Of a stretch of 64,000 nt of DNA, positions 48,481-61,900 are shown one piece after another; position 1 is the stretch's first letter; each line of letters opens with the position of its first letter. Source of the DNA: Setophaga petechia (Eukaryota; Chordata; Aves; Passeriformes; Parulidae); contig JANCRA010000008.1 in NCBI GenBank assembly GCA_024362935.1, positions 34,256,557 through 34,320,556 on the forward strand. The letters are read 5' to 3'. The notes under the pieces are model-generated. The model searched no databases, was not told the DNA's origin, and saw nothing but the letters and a program-made list of their open reading frames with translations. The position numbers were made by a program, and so were the translations under genes.

Positions 48481-51439
48481 ACTTAATTTACAGAAATCTG
48501 TTCCTTAACTGACATTACTTGCTCCACTAAAAGGATATAAGTCATACTTACATTTTTGAAGATTTCTGCCATGAATGAGATAAAATATCCACACTTCTTG
48601 TCACAGGAGTCATATAAGTCTTGCAGAAGTACTCCTGCTGCTACTTCCCAGTGGTGTGAGATGACATATTCACCTGCATGTACAACTGTACTTGCAGCAG
48701 TGAAATGACTGCAAAGTGCACTCAGGAAGAACATATTCACATACTTAAATCTCTGTCTTTATCTAAGAATCCACAAGGGCAGAAGACAGCTGCTACAATT
48801 AGGAAAATACAGACATCCTGCTCTGCTTGCCCAGGGCTCCTCAGTTGCAGGCTGGAAATGGCAGTGAGCTGGATCAGCTGCTCAATGGTGTTTTACCCAG
48901 CAGCACCACTTTTGTCTTGTCACTCTACTGGAGCAATAGAATCAGTAGACCTGAGGAAGGGACCACTGCTTCTATATATTTTCCTGAGGGTTTTTAAGTC
49001 TGGGTGCTCCAGATCTAGGCTACACAAAGAGGCCAAGTATCTAAACAAATTCACAGAAATGGAGGAGTTTGAACATTCTCACATGAAAAAGTCCATTTCT
49101 ATGGATTGATTTATTTAGGAGTTCTAGACAAAGTCTGAAGTGACCTGAATACTTCTGGGCAAATAGTTGGTTTTTTTAATATTGTAGATGAACTGAGAGA
49201 AATGGTAACAAAAATATTTGGATGTAGAATTAAAAATTTCATTTCTGAGTTCTTTTCTTCATTTTCTTGATGCAGTTGGAATGTATTTCATTTTAAAACA
49301 CTCCAAAGGGAAACCTCTGAAAGCTTTTCATTTAAACCAAGTAAGAGTTTGACACATATATGAATTTTTAAATGTAATTTGTTAATCCAGGTCTACTTAA
49401 CTGTCAAAAAAAAGAGATTAGATTAGAAAATCATATTTTCACCTGAAATTTTCCCACACCTTTCAAGAGCTACATGTTCCCTTTTACTTTTCTTACATAA
49501 TACCTGCTACCAATTATGCTAAACAGAGTAGAGATTGTGTGTGACCTCCCTTTCATAGCCTGTGGGCTTCACACCCCTTCTGGTCAAACAGATACAAGGT
49601 AGATCTGCCCAAAGTGAGTCAAACTACTCAATGTATTCCATTAGTGATGGAGACAACTATAAAAGGGATAAGAAGATAATGCTTCTGTGCAAATACAATC
49701 TAAAACTACATCTTCATCAAGCCTTTGTGACCAGCTTTATTTATGGTGTGCTACACTAGGTTTTGTAGAAATAACACCAAACTGTTTAAACTAGAGTAGA
49801 GCCTAACAGTTCTCCTACTAAACTCATTTATAAACTGGAACTGACTGGTCATGCAGTAGTCTCTATTTCTCAAAACTTATAAAAGGACTTCATTTTACCA
49901 AGGTCCTCCATTTTAACTGTGCCTCTCCACCTATTTTCTGATCCTGCTGTAGTAGCATTTTGGGGGACTAGTTCTTTAAAGCAGGAACAGTGCAATTTCA
50001 GGTAGAGGCCTTTCTCTCCAACAGAAGAGCTATTATTATTTGGCCTAAAGCATTTTATATTTGCATGTGTAGCCTCACTAAATTAAACAGCTTTTTTCCC
50101 CCTTTTTTGCTCCTCTAAAAATTTCACCTTCTATAATAAGTTTTAGAGCTTACTTGATATATTTTTTCCTTTTTGATGTTCATCTCTTGTTAGTATCTAA
50201 TAATACTAATAATACTAACAACTCTGCTATCAATTATGCTGTTTTTATGCACCCTCCCAGATGTTTAGGTAGATGCAGATTTGCAAGATCAGCTTCAAGT
50301 ATAAACATTACTGATGATCCATGCCAACATATTTTATCAACTTTTCCCTTCTTATGATTATATTTGAGATAAAATTTGGAGGAATACTTATTTACATAAT
50401 TCAATTTCCACCTGCACTTCATTAGTAGCTGTTTGTAAAAGCAATTTCCTAGTCAGTCAACTACAATAAAATGTTCTATGTCTTAAATATTTCCAGAGAA
50501 ATAAATAATTCTGTAGTCACAGGAAGAGATCAACACTAAAGAAAATCAGTTACATTATTACTGCATTTTCTATGTGTTCCTATTCCTGTATTGTTTGCAT
50601 TTATTTTCTTTACAACGATTTCCCACATCAGAAATCTGTTACATTCACACTTCACCATGCCACAGTATTAACTTCAATGTATTTGGGATCAGAGTGACTT
50701 AGCTGCCCTGAGTGTTCCTCAGCCTCTCAGCTACAAAAACCTTGCCCAGATCTCCAGAACCTTGTGTTGTTCAAGGCATGGTGCATAGCAGGATGCCCTT
50801 CTTGAGCACCAGACTTTGCATCCCCACTACTTTTTGCAGACGAGATAAAAAATTCTTCCCATCAGGACAAGCTGTTCTTTTGTTCTCTAAAATTGTAATC
50901 TGTGTTCCTGGCTTGGGAAAATTGCAAAATATATCTTCTTCTAAGAAGAGTTTCATGTTTCCCAAGTTTTCTTCTGTAGGCAGAAAAACAAGTCATGGGA
51001 GCCATCTTTTCTGCTTTTTTGGACAAGCAGAGTAATAGGACAGAATGAAAATGGATAGTTTAGTTCTACTGTGTTGCAGACAATGAACTCTACAGTAAAT
51101 TGACCATGAAGAAAACACCAAAATAACAGGAGGGAGTAAAACATTACTTGAAAATATTCGTTATCATTTTACCAAAAAATACCCAAAAAATTTCAGATTA
51201 ACAAAGCTGCCTTCAAGTCAAAATATGGATGTTAAAGCCTTTATTAAAACGGATATCAAAGAAATTATTTTAAAAACATAACTTATTAATTAATAGAAGC
51301 AGAAATAGATAAAGCTGAGCACCAGTAGGCTAAATGTTAATTGCTTAATTTACAGAATAATTTAAAAGAATGAAATGAAACTATAGTAATAATAACAACA
51401 ATAATAACAATAATACTTGGAATGGATTTTTGGTTGTGG
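48481..51439. other. Unique sequence with several unsupported open frames
   Basis: Plus frame 48678-49109 (143 codons, Cys/Ser-rich at first) and plus frame 50712-51035 (107 codons) are among the longer frames of the window. Neither shows a domain, and both are overlapped by open frames on the other strand. A run of AAT/AAC-type triplets lies at about 51386-51416. Confidence 0.45.
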
Positions 51440-51461
51440 TTTTTTTTTTTTTTTTTTTTGG

Positions 51462-51493
<32 letters not shown>
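51440..51493 (+). repeat. T21-GGC-T30 homopolymer pair
   Basis: Two long T-runs (51440-51460, 51464-51493) are separated only by GGC. Seen on minus this is A30-GCC-A21, which could be the tail of a retrotransposed copy. No body is recognised in the flank. Confidence 0.95.
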
Positions 51494-51494
<1 letters not shown>

Positions 51495-54400
51495 AGTGAG
51501 CTGAAGCTAGATAGCTTTCTGTCCCTTATTTTAGATAACTCAGCCTTTGGTTCTTAAAACAGCTACGACCTAGCAGATATAATTAAGGATGCTATAGTTT
51601 AGAGCTCTATCTAGATTTTACCAAGATTCATTTGTTTAATTACCTTTTAGACTTTAACAAAAACTAAACATTCCACATAGTTCAGTTCAAGCTTCTTATG
51701 CGAAACAGTTGATATTTTTTAGATTGTTCAGCTACCAATATTTTGTGAAGTCAGAATAAAAACTGTGTTTTCTTCCTTTAGTGATCACTTTCAACTGTGT
51801 ATTAAAAGACCAAGGAGGAAGACTTTTTATCTATGTAGTCAAAATGTGAAAAACTAGCATTCACAGAAGAAAATATACATAGGTTTCCTAACATATTATA
51901 TATCCTAACATAATGGGAAACCCTCATTTATTCTAGTGTTTTACAAAAAAAATTCTAATAAGTTTTACTTTCATTGAAATAGAGGGATTTTAAATTACCT
52001 CTTTACCTAAAAAGGATGCTAGTATCGTTATATTTGTTGTTTTAGCAGAAGAATTTTTATAAATTTGTAAAACAAATCACTCAGTGATGTAAAATGAAAG
52101 CCACTGAGGGGGCTGAGAGGCCTGGCTCTGCTTCTTTTAGTTAATACAGTTTCTTTCTCTAACTGTAAGGAAATCTTTTCCAGAATTAATACAATCAGAC
52201 TTGGAAACAGAGTGTAGACATCTATTTAATTTCAAAGCACAAAATACTTTACTTATTCTTTTTTCATAAACTTCAGAACAGCTGAATGGTCTATTTTATT
52301 TGTTTACTGGATCCTGTATTTTGAATTAATATATCTGTAAAATCTGTACGTTGTCAGCATATCTGTGAACAGGGTTGTCAGAAAAGGATCTCCTAATCAA
52401 ATTTATTGCATCTGTCAACACATGTCATTATGGATAGAGAATTGCACTGGCTAGCTGAATCCAGGTATCCTAGAGAAGTTTAGTATTTTCTGAACCTGAC
52501 TGAAACTGAACTTCAGAAATTGAGGACACTCAGCAGCTTTCAGAAGCTGGTCCTCGATTTGTGCGAAGATAATGAGAATGTGCTGGAATATTTCAGGCAG
52601 AAATAAACTGACATCAAGACATGGGTAGACAGAAGTCATGACATAGGGCAGTGCTAACATCTGCCTCCTCTAACATACTGCAAACAGCATCAGGGAGCTC
52701 CTCAAAGCTCCTAACATTGTAATATTTGTCAAATCCCCCAGAATGTGGTGTTAGCCATACAGTGTATCAAATGTCAAGGTGACTGACATCAACCACTGTC
52801 ACACTGCTCCTGCAAGCCACCCTTCCCAGGGCAGAAGACAGCAGAGAGGCTGCACACAGCTCCTGCTCTCAGGCTGGAGCTGGAATCCCAGCCTAAACAG
52901 CCAGCAGGAGCTGAGAGTATGGCTGAAAGCCCAAATGATCAGATTGCTTTAGGCTGATGTGAACAGAACTTGTTTGTTGTAATTTGAATTTCTATTAGAG
53001 CTGTTTATTCAACACTAATTGAGGTTTTGAGCAGAGTTTTGTAAAATGGAGTTATGCCCACAAGCCTCATCTTTTACAGACAAGCTTAGCTTCAACCAGC
53101 ATTATCCTTGATATGCCAAATCACATAAAAAGTGACAAGTCTGGAAGCCTAATATAGAGTTTCCACATGTTTATGTGGACAGATGGCTAAAAGCACCATG
53201 GTTTGGAAGAGTGTTAAGTGCAAAAAGCCTGACAAAAGCAGTATGTATGAGTTTATTATACTTTCTTCCTAAGATTATTGAAGCACAATAGTTTGTTTCA
53301 GTCACTACAGTCAGCTTGTGGCAATAGACTTTTTCCTATTTACCAACATAGAAGAATAGAAACTGATTAAAAAGTAACGTTGAAATATTTCTGCTATCAA
53401 TGCAGCTAGACTTGAGCCCATGCTTGAATAATCCTTGATGATGAAAGTATATCTGTTTCCCTTAATAATGTTATTCCATAAAAAGAAATATTATTATATT
53501 GTGAATTTGTTAATTTGCTAAAGATTTGGTATATCCTCAAAGCATGAATAAGTGCTTCTCAGGCCTACATTATGATTGATGTTCATCATATGTTGACAGA
53601 CATGCTTGAGTTTTTGGTGAATATACATTTGTAGGATATGTGTACAGAAAAATACTTCCAAGTGGGCACTGGGGAATAAATAAAAGAAAATCCATACAAA
53701 TGAAATAATGTTTAAGACTTCTGGCAGAAAAAGACACCAACAAAACCTAAAGAAAATAATCAGAACTATTTGTGTCTCTTGTCTTCATTTCTTTTTGTAC
53801 TCCGAGGACTCAGGCTTGACCTCACTGTTTATCACAAAAGAAAAGTCATTTACAATTGTCCAATCACATTGTCAAAGAATTATGATTCCAGTGATATATG
53901 GACATTTTCTAGTTCTTCTGTATGGTTCCCTCCATTAAAGGAATTGAATTGTACTACTAATACATAGATTTTAAAAATGCATAGAGGATGAAAACAATCA
54001 TTTTCACAGTGATGGTAAAAATAGCCTGTGAATTAGTGTGTATTTTATGGTTTGACCTTTCAGATTTTTTCCACACTTAAATCTATCAGAAGATCATTAT
54101 CATCATGTGAGGTGCATAGCTCCTAATTTTTAAGCTCCTGGTCCCTTGGAATTAAGCCCCAGCACTAGATGCCTTTACATTCTTCTCTAGAGGATCTAGA
54201 CAGGATTAGCCACCTTACAAAGGTCTATAAATTCTGCATTTATGGCAATAGGAAATGCTATGATTTCTCATTGTGCTTCAGAACATGCTTATCCAATCTG
54301 AGCTAAGGGCAGGTGCCTTCACCGTGGTACATGAATGTAGATACTAAGGTCCTCTTCTGAACCTAGCAGTTCATGGCAATTGAGCAGGAATCACTTTTTT

Positions 54401-54610
54401 TTCTGTCCAAATGCAGGTAGGGAAGAAATCATGTAACTGTACAGTTGGTTCTGATTTTTACTTGCATATTATTTATAATGCCCATCTAGAAAGCTGAAGG
54501 CTTTCTTACATCATACAAATATTATATTTAGTTCACTGTAATATTGAACATACTTTGATCTTTCATATGTGTAGAGAGGAAGGCAAAATTAACACAAGAA
54601 AAAAAGAAGG

Positions 54611-54611
<1 letters not shown>
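51494..54611. other. Unique non-coding sequence
   Basis: A GC-richer patch at 52640-52930 (for example GCCACCCTTCCCAGGGCAG, and CAGCCAGCAGGAGCTGAGAG) is not a repeat I can name. Frames at 52451-52660 (minus) and 53708-53967 (plus, two frames) are unsupported. Confidence 0.5.

Positions 54612-54669
<58 letters not shown>
54612..54669 (+). repeat. (AAAG)14 microsatellite
   Basis: About fourteen uninterrupted GAAA/AAAG tetramers. Purine asymmetry is complete, so triplex formation is possible. The open frames spanning it on both strands (Lys/Glu/Arg repeats at 54555-54776 and Phe/Leu/Ser repeats at 54528-54728) are artefacts of the repeat. Confidence 0.95.
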
Positions 54670-55057
54670 CAGACTCCAGACAGTTTTACTTCTATATTTT
54701 TTTCTTTCTTTCTTATGTATTTATTCACAGTAAATTAGAACTTTGTTATTATTTTTGTTGTTACAATTTCCTTTAATTACAATTACAAATATAAAATGCA
54801 TGGAAAGTTAAAAAGCAAAAACCAGAAGACATACCTTTTTTACTTCGAGATAAATTTTCTGAGTTGATTAATGATAATTTTTTGTGCGGGCTTTATTTTG
54901 ACCTCACAAACCCTTCATGCCTCTTAAGCAGCTTGAATAACTAGAAAGCCTTGAGAGAAATTTTTCTGGTAGATATACATTACAGTGTCTTGGTGCTTTT
55001 GTGAAAAGGGAATCTCATGTAATATCTATTGCATGATGGAAAAGAAAACATAAAATC
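54670..55057. other. Unique AT-rich non-coding sequence
   Basis: No repeat or gene recognised. Confidence 0.6.
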
Positions 55058-55535
55058 ATGGAACCATAGAATGACTTCGGTTGGAAAAGACCTTTAGAGG
55101 TTATTTGGTTCCAGCCCTCCTGCCATGGGCATAGATACCTTCCACTAGACAGATAACTTAATGCACAATCCAGCCTGGCCTTGAACACAAAATCATGGAG
55201 TACCCACAACAGACATGTTTATTAAAGGCCTTAGTAAAATTACTATCTTCATCTTTCTTTTAAGCCCCCTTTAGGTACTAAAAGGCTACAATAAGGTCTC
55301 TCTGGGGTGTTCTCCATGCTTAACAATTCCAACTGTCTCAATCCATCTTCACAGAACAAGTGTTCCTCTGATCATTTTCATGACCCTCCTTCTGGACCTG
55401 TTTTCTTAGGTCACTGTCCTTCTGGGGCTGTGAGTGCTGGCATTGGACACAGTGCTACAGGTGTGGTTTTACAAGAGCAGAGTAAGGAAGAAAATCCCAG
55501 GGTCCTCCTTATTACCACCCTGCTTTCTGAAAGGA
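55058..55535 (-). mobile_element. CR1 LINE 3' end, minus strand
   Basis: The inverted CR1 3' UTR begins ACCATAGAATGACTTCGGTT, then GGAAAAGACCTTTAGAGG, CCAGCCCTCCTGCCATGGGC, CAATCCAGCCTGGCCTTGAA. A diverged or deleted part near 55185-55250 follows, then GCCCCCTTTAGGTACTAAAA, CAATAAGGTCTCTCTGGGG, GACCCTCCTTCTGGACCTG, GGTGTGGTTTTACAAGAGCA and GAGTAAGGAAGAAAATCCCA: the complement of the C-terminal ORF2. The plus frame at 55307-55552 is an antisense shadow. Confidence 0.93.
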
Positions 55536-57649
55536 GGATGTGTAAATATTAGACTGAGATAATCAAATAAAGATGAGAAGTTGACACCAGTAGAGAGAGC
55601 AAGAAGTGGTATGAAAAGAGCTTTGCTATATTGTGCTATAAGGTAGTCTGGGTTAACTACAGAGGCAATTCTTGATAAATGTTGTCATATTTCTTGACAC
55701 TAGTAGAGAGGTACTTGTCATTAAACTGTTCCCTGATACATCAAAGATAAATGTTCTAAGCAAAATATGTCAGAATACCAGAAAAAAAAGGATTAAAATA
55801 AATAGCATGAAATTCACAGCACAAATTTCCAGGATGTTGAAGGATAAAACACCTTTGCTATTACACTGAAATGTTATGATATGGAAGCCTCAGTCAGCTT
55901 TCAGATGCTGTTAAATTAACTATGAATTAACATGAGAGAACACAGTACCTACTCAGCTCTCTAGGACTACAATCAATGAAAGAACTAATAAATAGATACT
56001 TATATGTTTACTTCTGAAAAAAAACCCCAACCACAAAGACATGTATGGCTCTTTCTGTGACACACAGATCTTCTGTATTAAAGAGGGAAAATGAATAAAG
56101 ATCCCCTACTTCAGGTTCCTGAAGAACACTATTATGTTCCTTCCACACTCTGTTCAGTAATAAGAATTAAGAAATACACATGCCAACAACATCTTATTGC
56201 ATATAAAACTACTGATCTGAATATATTTTGCTATAAAAATCCTCTGTCCTAGGTTTGTGACATGGGGCATGGACATTAGAACATCTGGTTAAAATCTGAT
56301 ATCATAACTTGAGAGTTTTGACAAAAAAACAAGTCAAAATCTGGACCAGTATTTTGCAGATCGGCCCTTATTATGGGATAAACTATATCTCAGTTTGGAG
56401 CCCGAGCTATCCACCCTGGTGTATTTTCAATAGATTTGGAGTTTGAAATTTCCATCAAGGAAAACAAAACATTAAGTTGGCATTGGTAATACCTAATAAA
56501 GTAAGATTGGGAAATTTCCTTAAGTGTTTTTTAAATTCTTCCCTTTCAAGATTTTATTAAGTGTGGGATCAGAGCTTCCCTGCATATGAAATTGTTGTTG
56601 CCACGCAGTTCTGAATTAGAAATATTTCCTCTAAAATTTTGGTACATATTCAGTTGCTTTCTTATTCTCCAATGGATTTGATATTTATTAAATGACAGAA
56701 TAAAAGCAATAAAGATAAGTTTCATCAAAGACTAGAAGAAGGTCTAAACATGAATATTGTATGGATGATAAGTTTAACTTACTTAAAAGTAACTTAATCT
56801 TCTCCATTTTCAGATAATAACAAGAATTCTACTTGAGAAGTGAAAGAAATTAAATTCAAAACATATCTATTTCTACAGTTTAAGCACAGTCATTTTGGCT
56901 AATCATGTCTTATGTTTGTTCTCTTTGATGTTATGAATTTCGCATCGAGCAGAAAAAAATGACAAAGGTGCAAAATGTTTCAGAACAGTAATGCTGAAAG
57001 CTGTCATTCATAGTTTTCCTTTTCAAAGCTTTTCCATTAAAATCTCCAGATTTATTGGAAACCTGTGGTGTTGAAATTTTCATCATTAAATTTTAATGAT
57101 AATCTCCAGCAGTTTTGGTATACCTTTATTTCGACAGGGCTGACAAAATATATGTTCATTTAAATGAACTTAGAAAGTAGCATATCAATTTTAATGTACG
57201 TTTTCTTATTCCTGATTTTTACTTTACTTGCAGAAGATCACTATTTTGAATGATTTACATTTTTTTCCTTCTGTAGTATATTTTGAATGAAGTTTGATTT
57301 TCATCAGTTAAAATATGTGATTAAAATAATGTATATGTTATTAGCAGTGCTCAAATTAAAGACTAGTGGGGTTACTTGTAAGAGAAGACAACAATCATGG
57401 ATGATGTCATTCCATATTTATTTATGTATTCATTAATTTATTACTATGTTTATGTAAAGGGTGCTGGTGGTATAAAGAACTTGTCATTTACTTTTCATTG
57501 TGGGACTTAAGGTAGGAATAAACAAACTCAGTTAAGAGTAACAGAGTAAACATGAAAAAATTTTTTCTGAAAAATTGTTTTCTGAGCCAATGTCATGCCT
57601 ACTGAGTACCTAAGCAGTTAGTGCTTTCTGTTCTGTTTACAGATAGATC
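55536..57649. other. Unique AT-rich non-coding sequence
   Basis: No repeat recognised. A small perfect palindrome, ATCATTAAA-T-TTTAATGAT, lies near 57083-57101. Frames at 55672-55869 and 56546-56728 are unsupported. Confidence 0.55.
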
Positions 57650-57810
57650 ATTTTGCAGTCTTTGCAGAGACTTCAGACAGGGAGAGTCACCTGCAATTTT
57701 TGTCTGCAATCAGGGGACTGGCTTAATTGGGCAGTGGCAGAGCCTTGCAGGATATCCTAATGAGCCTAATTGGTAGCAGAAATTTGACTCCTGGGAGAAG
57801 AGATAGAAAC
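57650..57810. promoter_or_regulatory. Candidate enhancer-like block with TAAT cluster
   Basis: A unique block with balanced composition holds TTAATTGGGC, then two adjacent 9-base near-repeats CCTAATGAG/CCTAATTGG (57756-57773), giving three TAAT homeodomain-type cores within 50 bases. GGGAGAGTCACCTGCAATTT, with an E-box-like CACCTG, lies about 45 bases upstream. Motif content only; no functional evidence is available in the sequence. Confidence 0.25.
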
Positions 57811-60800
57811 CAGACAGACAAAGAGACGGGTAAAGACTGTGGAGTAAAAGAAATAAGATGGAAGGGTTCTGTCAGGGTTCAGTATTGGAATATACACTAC
57901 TTTGGCTCTCTCTACTCTTAGTCCCTCTTGCTACTTTGTTTACCAGCTGCGTGCCCATGGCACTATTGTCTTTGTCTTTTCTGTTATTGAGTAGTCCTAT
58001 GGATCTTTTTGTGCTTATCATGGCTTTTGTTCCAGAGTGATCTGAATATGCAGGGAGTCCTAGCTTGAAAGGCTGTCCAGCCTAATCACAAATCTGCTTT
58101 TGCAACACTCAGTGCAATGGGGAGTGGGAGGAGGAATAAAAAAAAAGTCTGATCAAACTGTGTTTCTGAAAGGAAGAATCTTCAGTGTAGCTTTGACCAC
58201 CTCACTAACAGTATCCCTGTCATCAGCTGTCACAGTTCTATCACTGAAATTCCTGGCAACAACTGAATTTTAATGAATGTCTGCTGTGCTCTAGAATTTA
58301 AATGAGATATTTGATAAAAGAGAGAAAACCTTCTGCATATCTACCTTATGCTCTTAATGCATTTCTCCTGGTAAAAATAAATAAATAAATTTGGGATTAT
58401 TTCCCTACTAGTTTCCTACAGAGATTTCCCTGCAAAGCTGTACTGCATTGTTTTCATGCTGATTTCCCCCTGCTCTGATAGAACCTGGTTGCTGTATATG
58501 GAGCTCCTGTTGCTTCTTTAGCTTCCCAGACTGGTAGTGGAATTCAACTCTGGTAGTCTGAATCAGTGTCAAACTGTGTGAGGCCAGCAGCAAATATTTT
58601 AGTGGGGACATATTCATCTGAGCAGAGTTATGGCAGTGCACATTACTAGGATCTTTGCAGGTGACCTACTTATTAGTCCCTAATAAGTGATGATTTCCTG
58701 GGTACTGAAGACCTTAATGACACATCTGCTATCTTTCATCAGCCTGAAACTAATTTTTTTGTTGTTTTTGTAGTGTAGATTATTTGGTTCAGCGATACCC
58801 ATGTATATTTTTAATTTCAAAATCCTCAGTTTGCTGAATGTTTCTGGTCTCAAAAGTAAGTTTTTAAGCTAAAATGGAGCCATGAATTGATTGTGGGGGG
58901 GAAAGCAAAAGTTAAGTATTTTTAGTATATATTGTGCTTTTCTCCTGTGCAGTATATAACACTACCTAGGTGTAAACACTGCCTCACACAGATGTGCTAG
59001 TTGAATTCCTGCTTGGATGTAACTGCTTCTTGAGAAGTGAGGGAAGATTAAAACTCTTTGTTCTAATTATACTTTTACATTTGCAAACTGTGGGGGTATA
59101 CATATATGAGCATATGTGTGTGAAACAAAGACTCATCTTGCAAAGAATGTTTCTGATCAGTAGTAACAAAATGAAAATATAATGAACCGCAATCTTGTTG
59201 CAGAAACCCAGGATATTTACTCTTTTTTTCTTTTTTTTTACATTTTGAAGATAATCTATATATATTCCAAATAAACTTGTGGTGCAGAGGACTATTTTCC
59301 CATGCTCACTGCACTAAGACAGCTCCTAGATTAAAAAAATTCAGTACTGAAAGCGGTATGCAAAAGGTCTCTGTAAGTGCGGCACTGGAACAGAAGTTGT
59401 ATCTAAAACATAGAGAAAGGAGCAGCTGGTACTTCTGACTACAGGCTGAAGTATCAGTTGTGAGATCACCTGCTCCAATGACTACTGAAATTCATTGTAA
59501 TGAATCTGCATGAAGCATGCTTCAGTTAGAAACTTGAATTCCACAATGTCCTCCTGATGTCTCATAAATAATCTCTTGCTACCTGTGTAAGCATAGTTAT
59601 TAACAGAGAGTATCCTTTGGAAGATATCTGGGTTTTTTTTTTTAATTTCTTCGTTTGGTTTTTTCTTTGTTTGTTTTTTCCCTGAATGAAGAAATGAAGG
59701 GTAGGTTTAGGGAGGGTCTCACGCAGATGTTGTGGTACATGAAAAGGGATTACCTTCTACCACATTTTATTATCTGTGTACTGTTATAGGATATGTAAAA
59801 TTTCCTCTGCAAATAGCCTGAAGTGTGAAATGAAAGTGGGGAGAACCTAGAGGAAAGCCAGGGATGCCTAGTGACAACAATACAAACTGGCAGTGAAACA
59901 TACAGCAGGGTGCACACTGGAGAAAAATTTGCCACAGTAATCAGTGACTGAATTTAGTACAGTGTTACAGTATAGAATGGGAATGAAATTATCTTCATTC
60001 ACTTATCAGTGCTGACGTTGATGATGAACAGTTACAGCTACCAGGTTTTTGTCTTATGTTGATGAAATTCAGCCAAGAATAATTGGATGTGGGCTGAAGA
60101 AGCGCATGATCATTTATTGTGCTTGATCACATTTAGTTATCACTTTGGATCCAGAAGTGAAATCACAGAAGAGATAGGCTTCACATATTTCATAGTAGTA
60201 CTGAGGGAAAGAATGCTGCTTTTTTCCTGCTAAACAAATTATAAATATATTCTAATATACCACTTCATGTTAAATACTAACTGCCTTGTGTATCTCCTAA
60301 GATCAGGCAGTCTGTCTTTCCTTCTTCATCCTTCACTAGCATCATATTAATGTAGATGATTATGAAGACACTTGGCAATCTAAACTTTTCCACAGGTTTC
60401 ATACATAGACCCAGGCCGAGAACCTGACAAGCAACACTGGCCTCTGAGTTTGAACTTCACTCCTCTGTGTGCAGGTACTAGAGTATCAAACTGAGTAATT
60501 TATGTAGGGAAAACTGTTTTCTTTTACTGTGATCCTAATTAGTCTGTCTCTGTCCTTGCATCCTTCTAACTTGCAGAATGTGCTGTATGGGCTGCTAGAG
60601 TAGCAGGATTTCACTGGTGGCATGCTCATCCACACAGGACAGTGGTCAAGTGAGCCTGAGAGCCATTTTCCACACTGCTGAGAGAGGGTCTTGACTGAAA
60701 CAGAGGGGAGTGAATCTGTGTTGTCTGTAGGGTATAAAGTTTGAAGCAGACTCCTCTAGTTTCCAATTCCAATTTAATTTTTTAGAAGAAACAAGCTGAC

Positions 60801-61055
60801 TTGTATTTATTGCGGATTCCAGAAGCCAAGTGTAGTGGTGGTTGTGGGATAATTGGAGAGAAGCAGGCATGCAAGATGTCAGGGAATGAACCAGCTTCAT
60901 AGAGTTACCAAAATGTTTGGGCATAAGAAAATACACACAACCCTCATTTGATAAAAGAGAACATCCTTCCACTGGTAGCTACTTGGATCAAGAGGACTGT
61001 TTTTTAAATGGCTGGAAGTAACTGGTAGGTATCCATAGGGGTTTGTGCTGCTCTG
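57811..61055. other. Unique non-coding sequence
   Basis: Includes AAATAAATAAATAAATTT at about 58376-58392 and T-runs near 59221 and 59633. The minus-strand frame 60646-60972 (108 codons) and plus frame 57727-57921 have no recognised domains. Confidence 0.5.
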
Positions 61056-61900
61056 GTGTGGAAAAGGAAGTGGAGAGTGATGTGACAAGGTTTGCTGATA
61101 ATGCTAAATTTATGCAAAATATTAAGGAAGGAATCTGAATGAAGAACACTGGGTACATTTTGTCAGGCTGATTGACTGATGATAAAAGGGTGAGATTCAC
61201 TTTTGACAAATGCAAAGTAGTGCTGGTTGGAAAAACAATCCATCTCTACATATAGAGTGAAGATCTTTAAATTAGTTATTATTATTCAGGAAAGAGATTT
61301 TGGAGTCATTATATAATCACACCCGGAAAACATCAGCTCAATGTTTAGTGGTGACCAGAAAAATAAATAGAGTTTTGAGAACTGGGAAAAGAATTGAGAG
61401 GAAAGCAGAAAGTATAATTATGCTGCTGTATAAATCCCTGTTGTCCTCACATCTTGAACGCTATTTGCAGTTCTTTTTATAATAATAAAGTATTAGATAT
61501 GGAGAAGGTACAGAAAAGGGCAACAAGTATGATAAATAGGGTGAAATGGTTTCTGCAAGAGAAAAAGTGAAACAGATTTGGATATTTTTGTCTGGGGAAG
61601 AAATGGATAATGAGCACCATGACAGTGAGTGAATAGGAGAATAGTTTTTCATTCATTCTCAGAATACAGAAACAAGGCAGAGACAAATGAAATTTTAAGG
61701 AGATTTAAGTTAAAGAATAAAAAGTAGGTACATATTTTTTCCCACAGAAAGTCTTATTAAATGATATGAGGTTTTGACATGGAATAATACGTACAGTAAA
61801 AGTTTAAAAGAGTTGAAAATAAATTACTGAAATCTGTGGAGAAGCAGTCATTAAGTGCTGATAAGCACAAGGATAAAACCTGTGACTCAAAAGTCCTCAA
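61056..61900 (+). mobile_element. Ancient CR1 LINE fragment (reptile-type), ORF2 to 3' region
   Basis: Old but readable. GTGATGTGACAAGGTTTGCT and TGATAATGCTAAATTTATGC match the ORF2 'gatgatacaaaatta' segment. AATTATGCTGCTGTATAAAT, CTTGAACGCTATTTGCAGTT and GGAGAAGGTACAGAAAAGGG followed by CAACAAGTATGAT match the end-of-RT segment. ATGAAATTTTAAGGAGATTT and GTAGGTACATATTTTTTCCC match the following part, and AGTTTAAAAGAGTTGAAAAT the C terminus. The wording agrees with the CR1 type still well preserved in turtles and crocodilians rather than with the bird-expanded subfamilies. The coding frame is lost through many indels. Confidence 0.85.

Noticed and set aside
48678..49109. 143-codon plus-strand frame
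   Set aside because: No recognised domain, no convincing splice context, and overlapped at its start by a minus frame. Length alone is not enough in 64 kb.
50712..51144. Frames on both strands (107, 64 and 63 codons)
   Set aside because: They overlap each other, have no domain, and are not supported by composition.
54528..54776. Frames with Lys/Glu/Arg or Phe/Leu/Ser repeats
   Set aside because: Translation of the (AAAG)n microsatellite.
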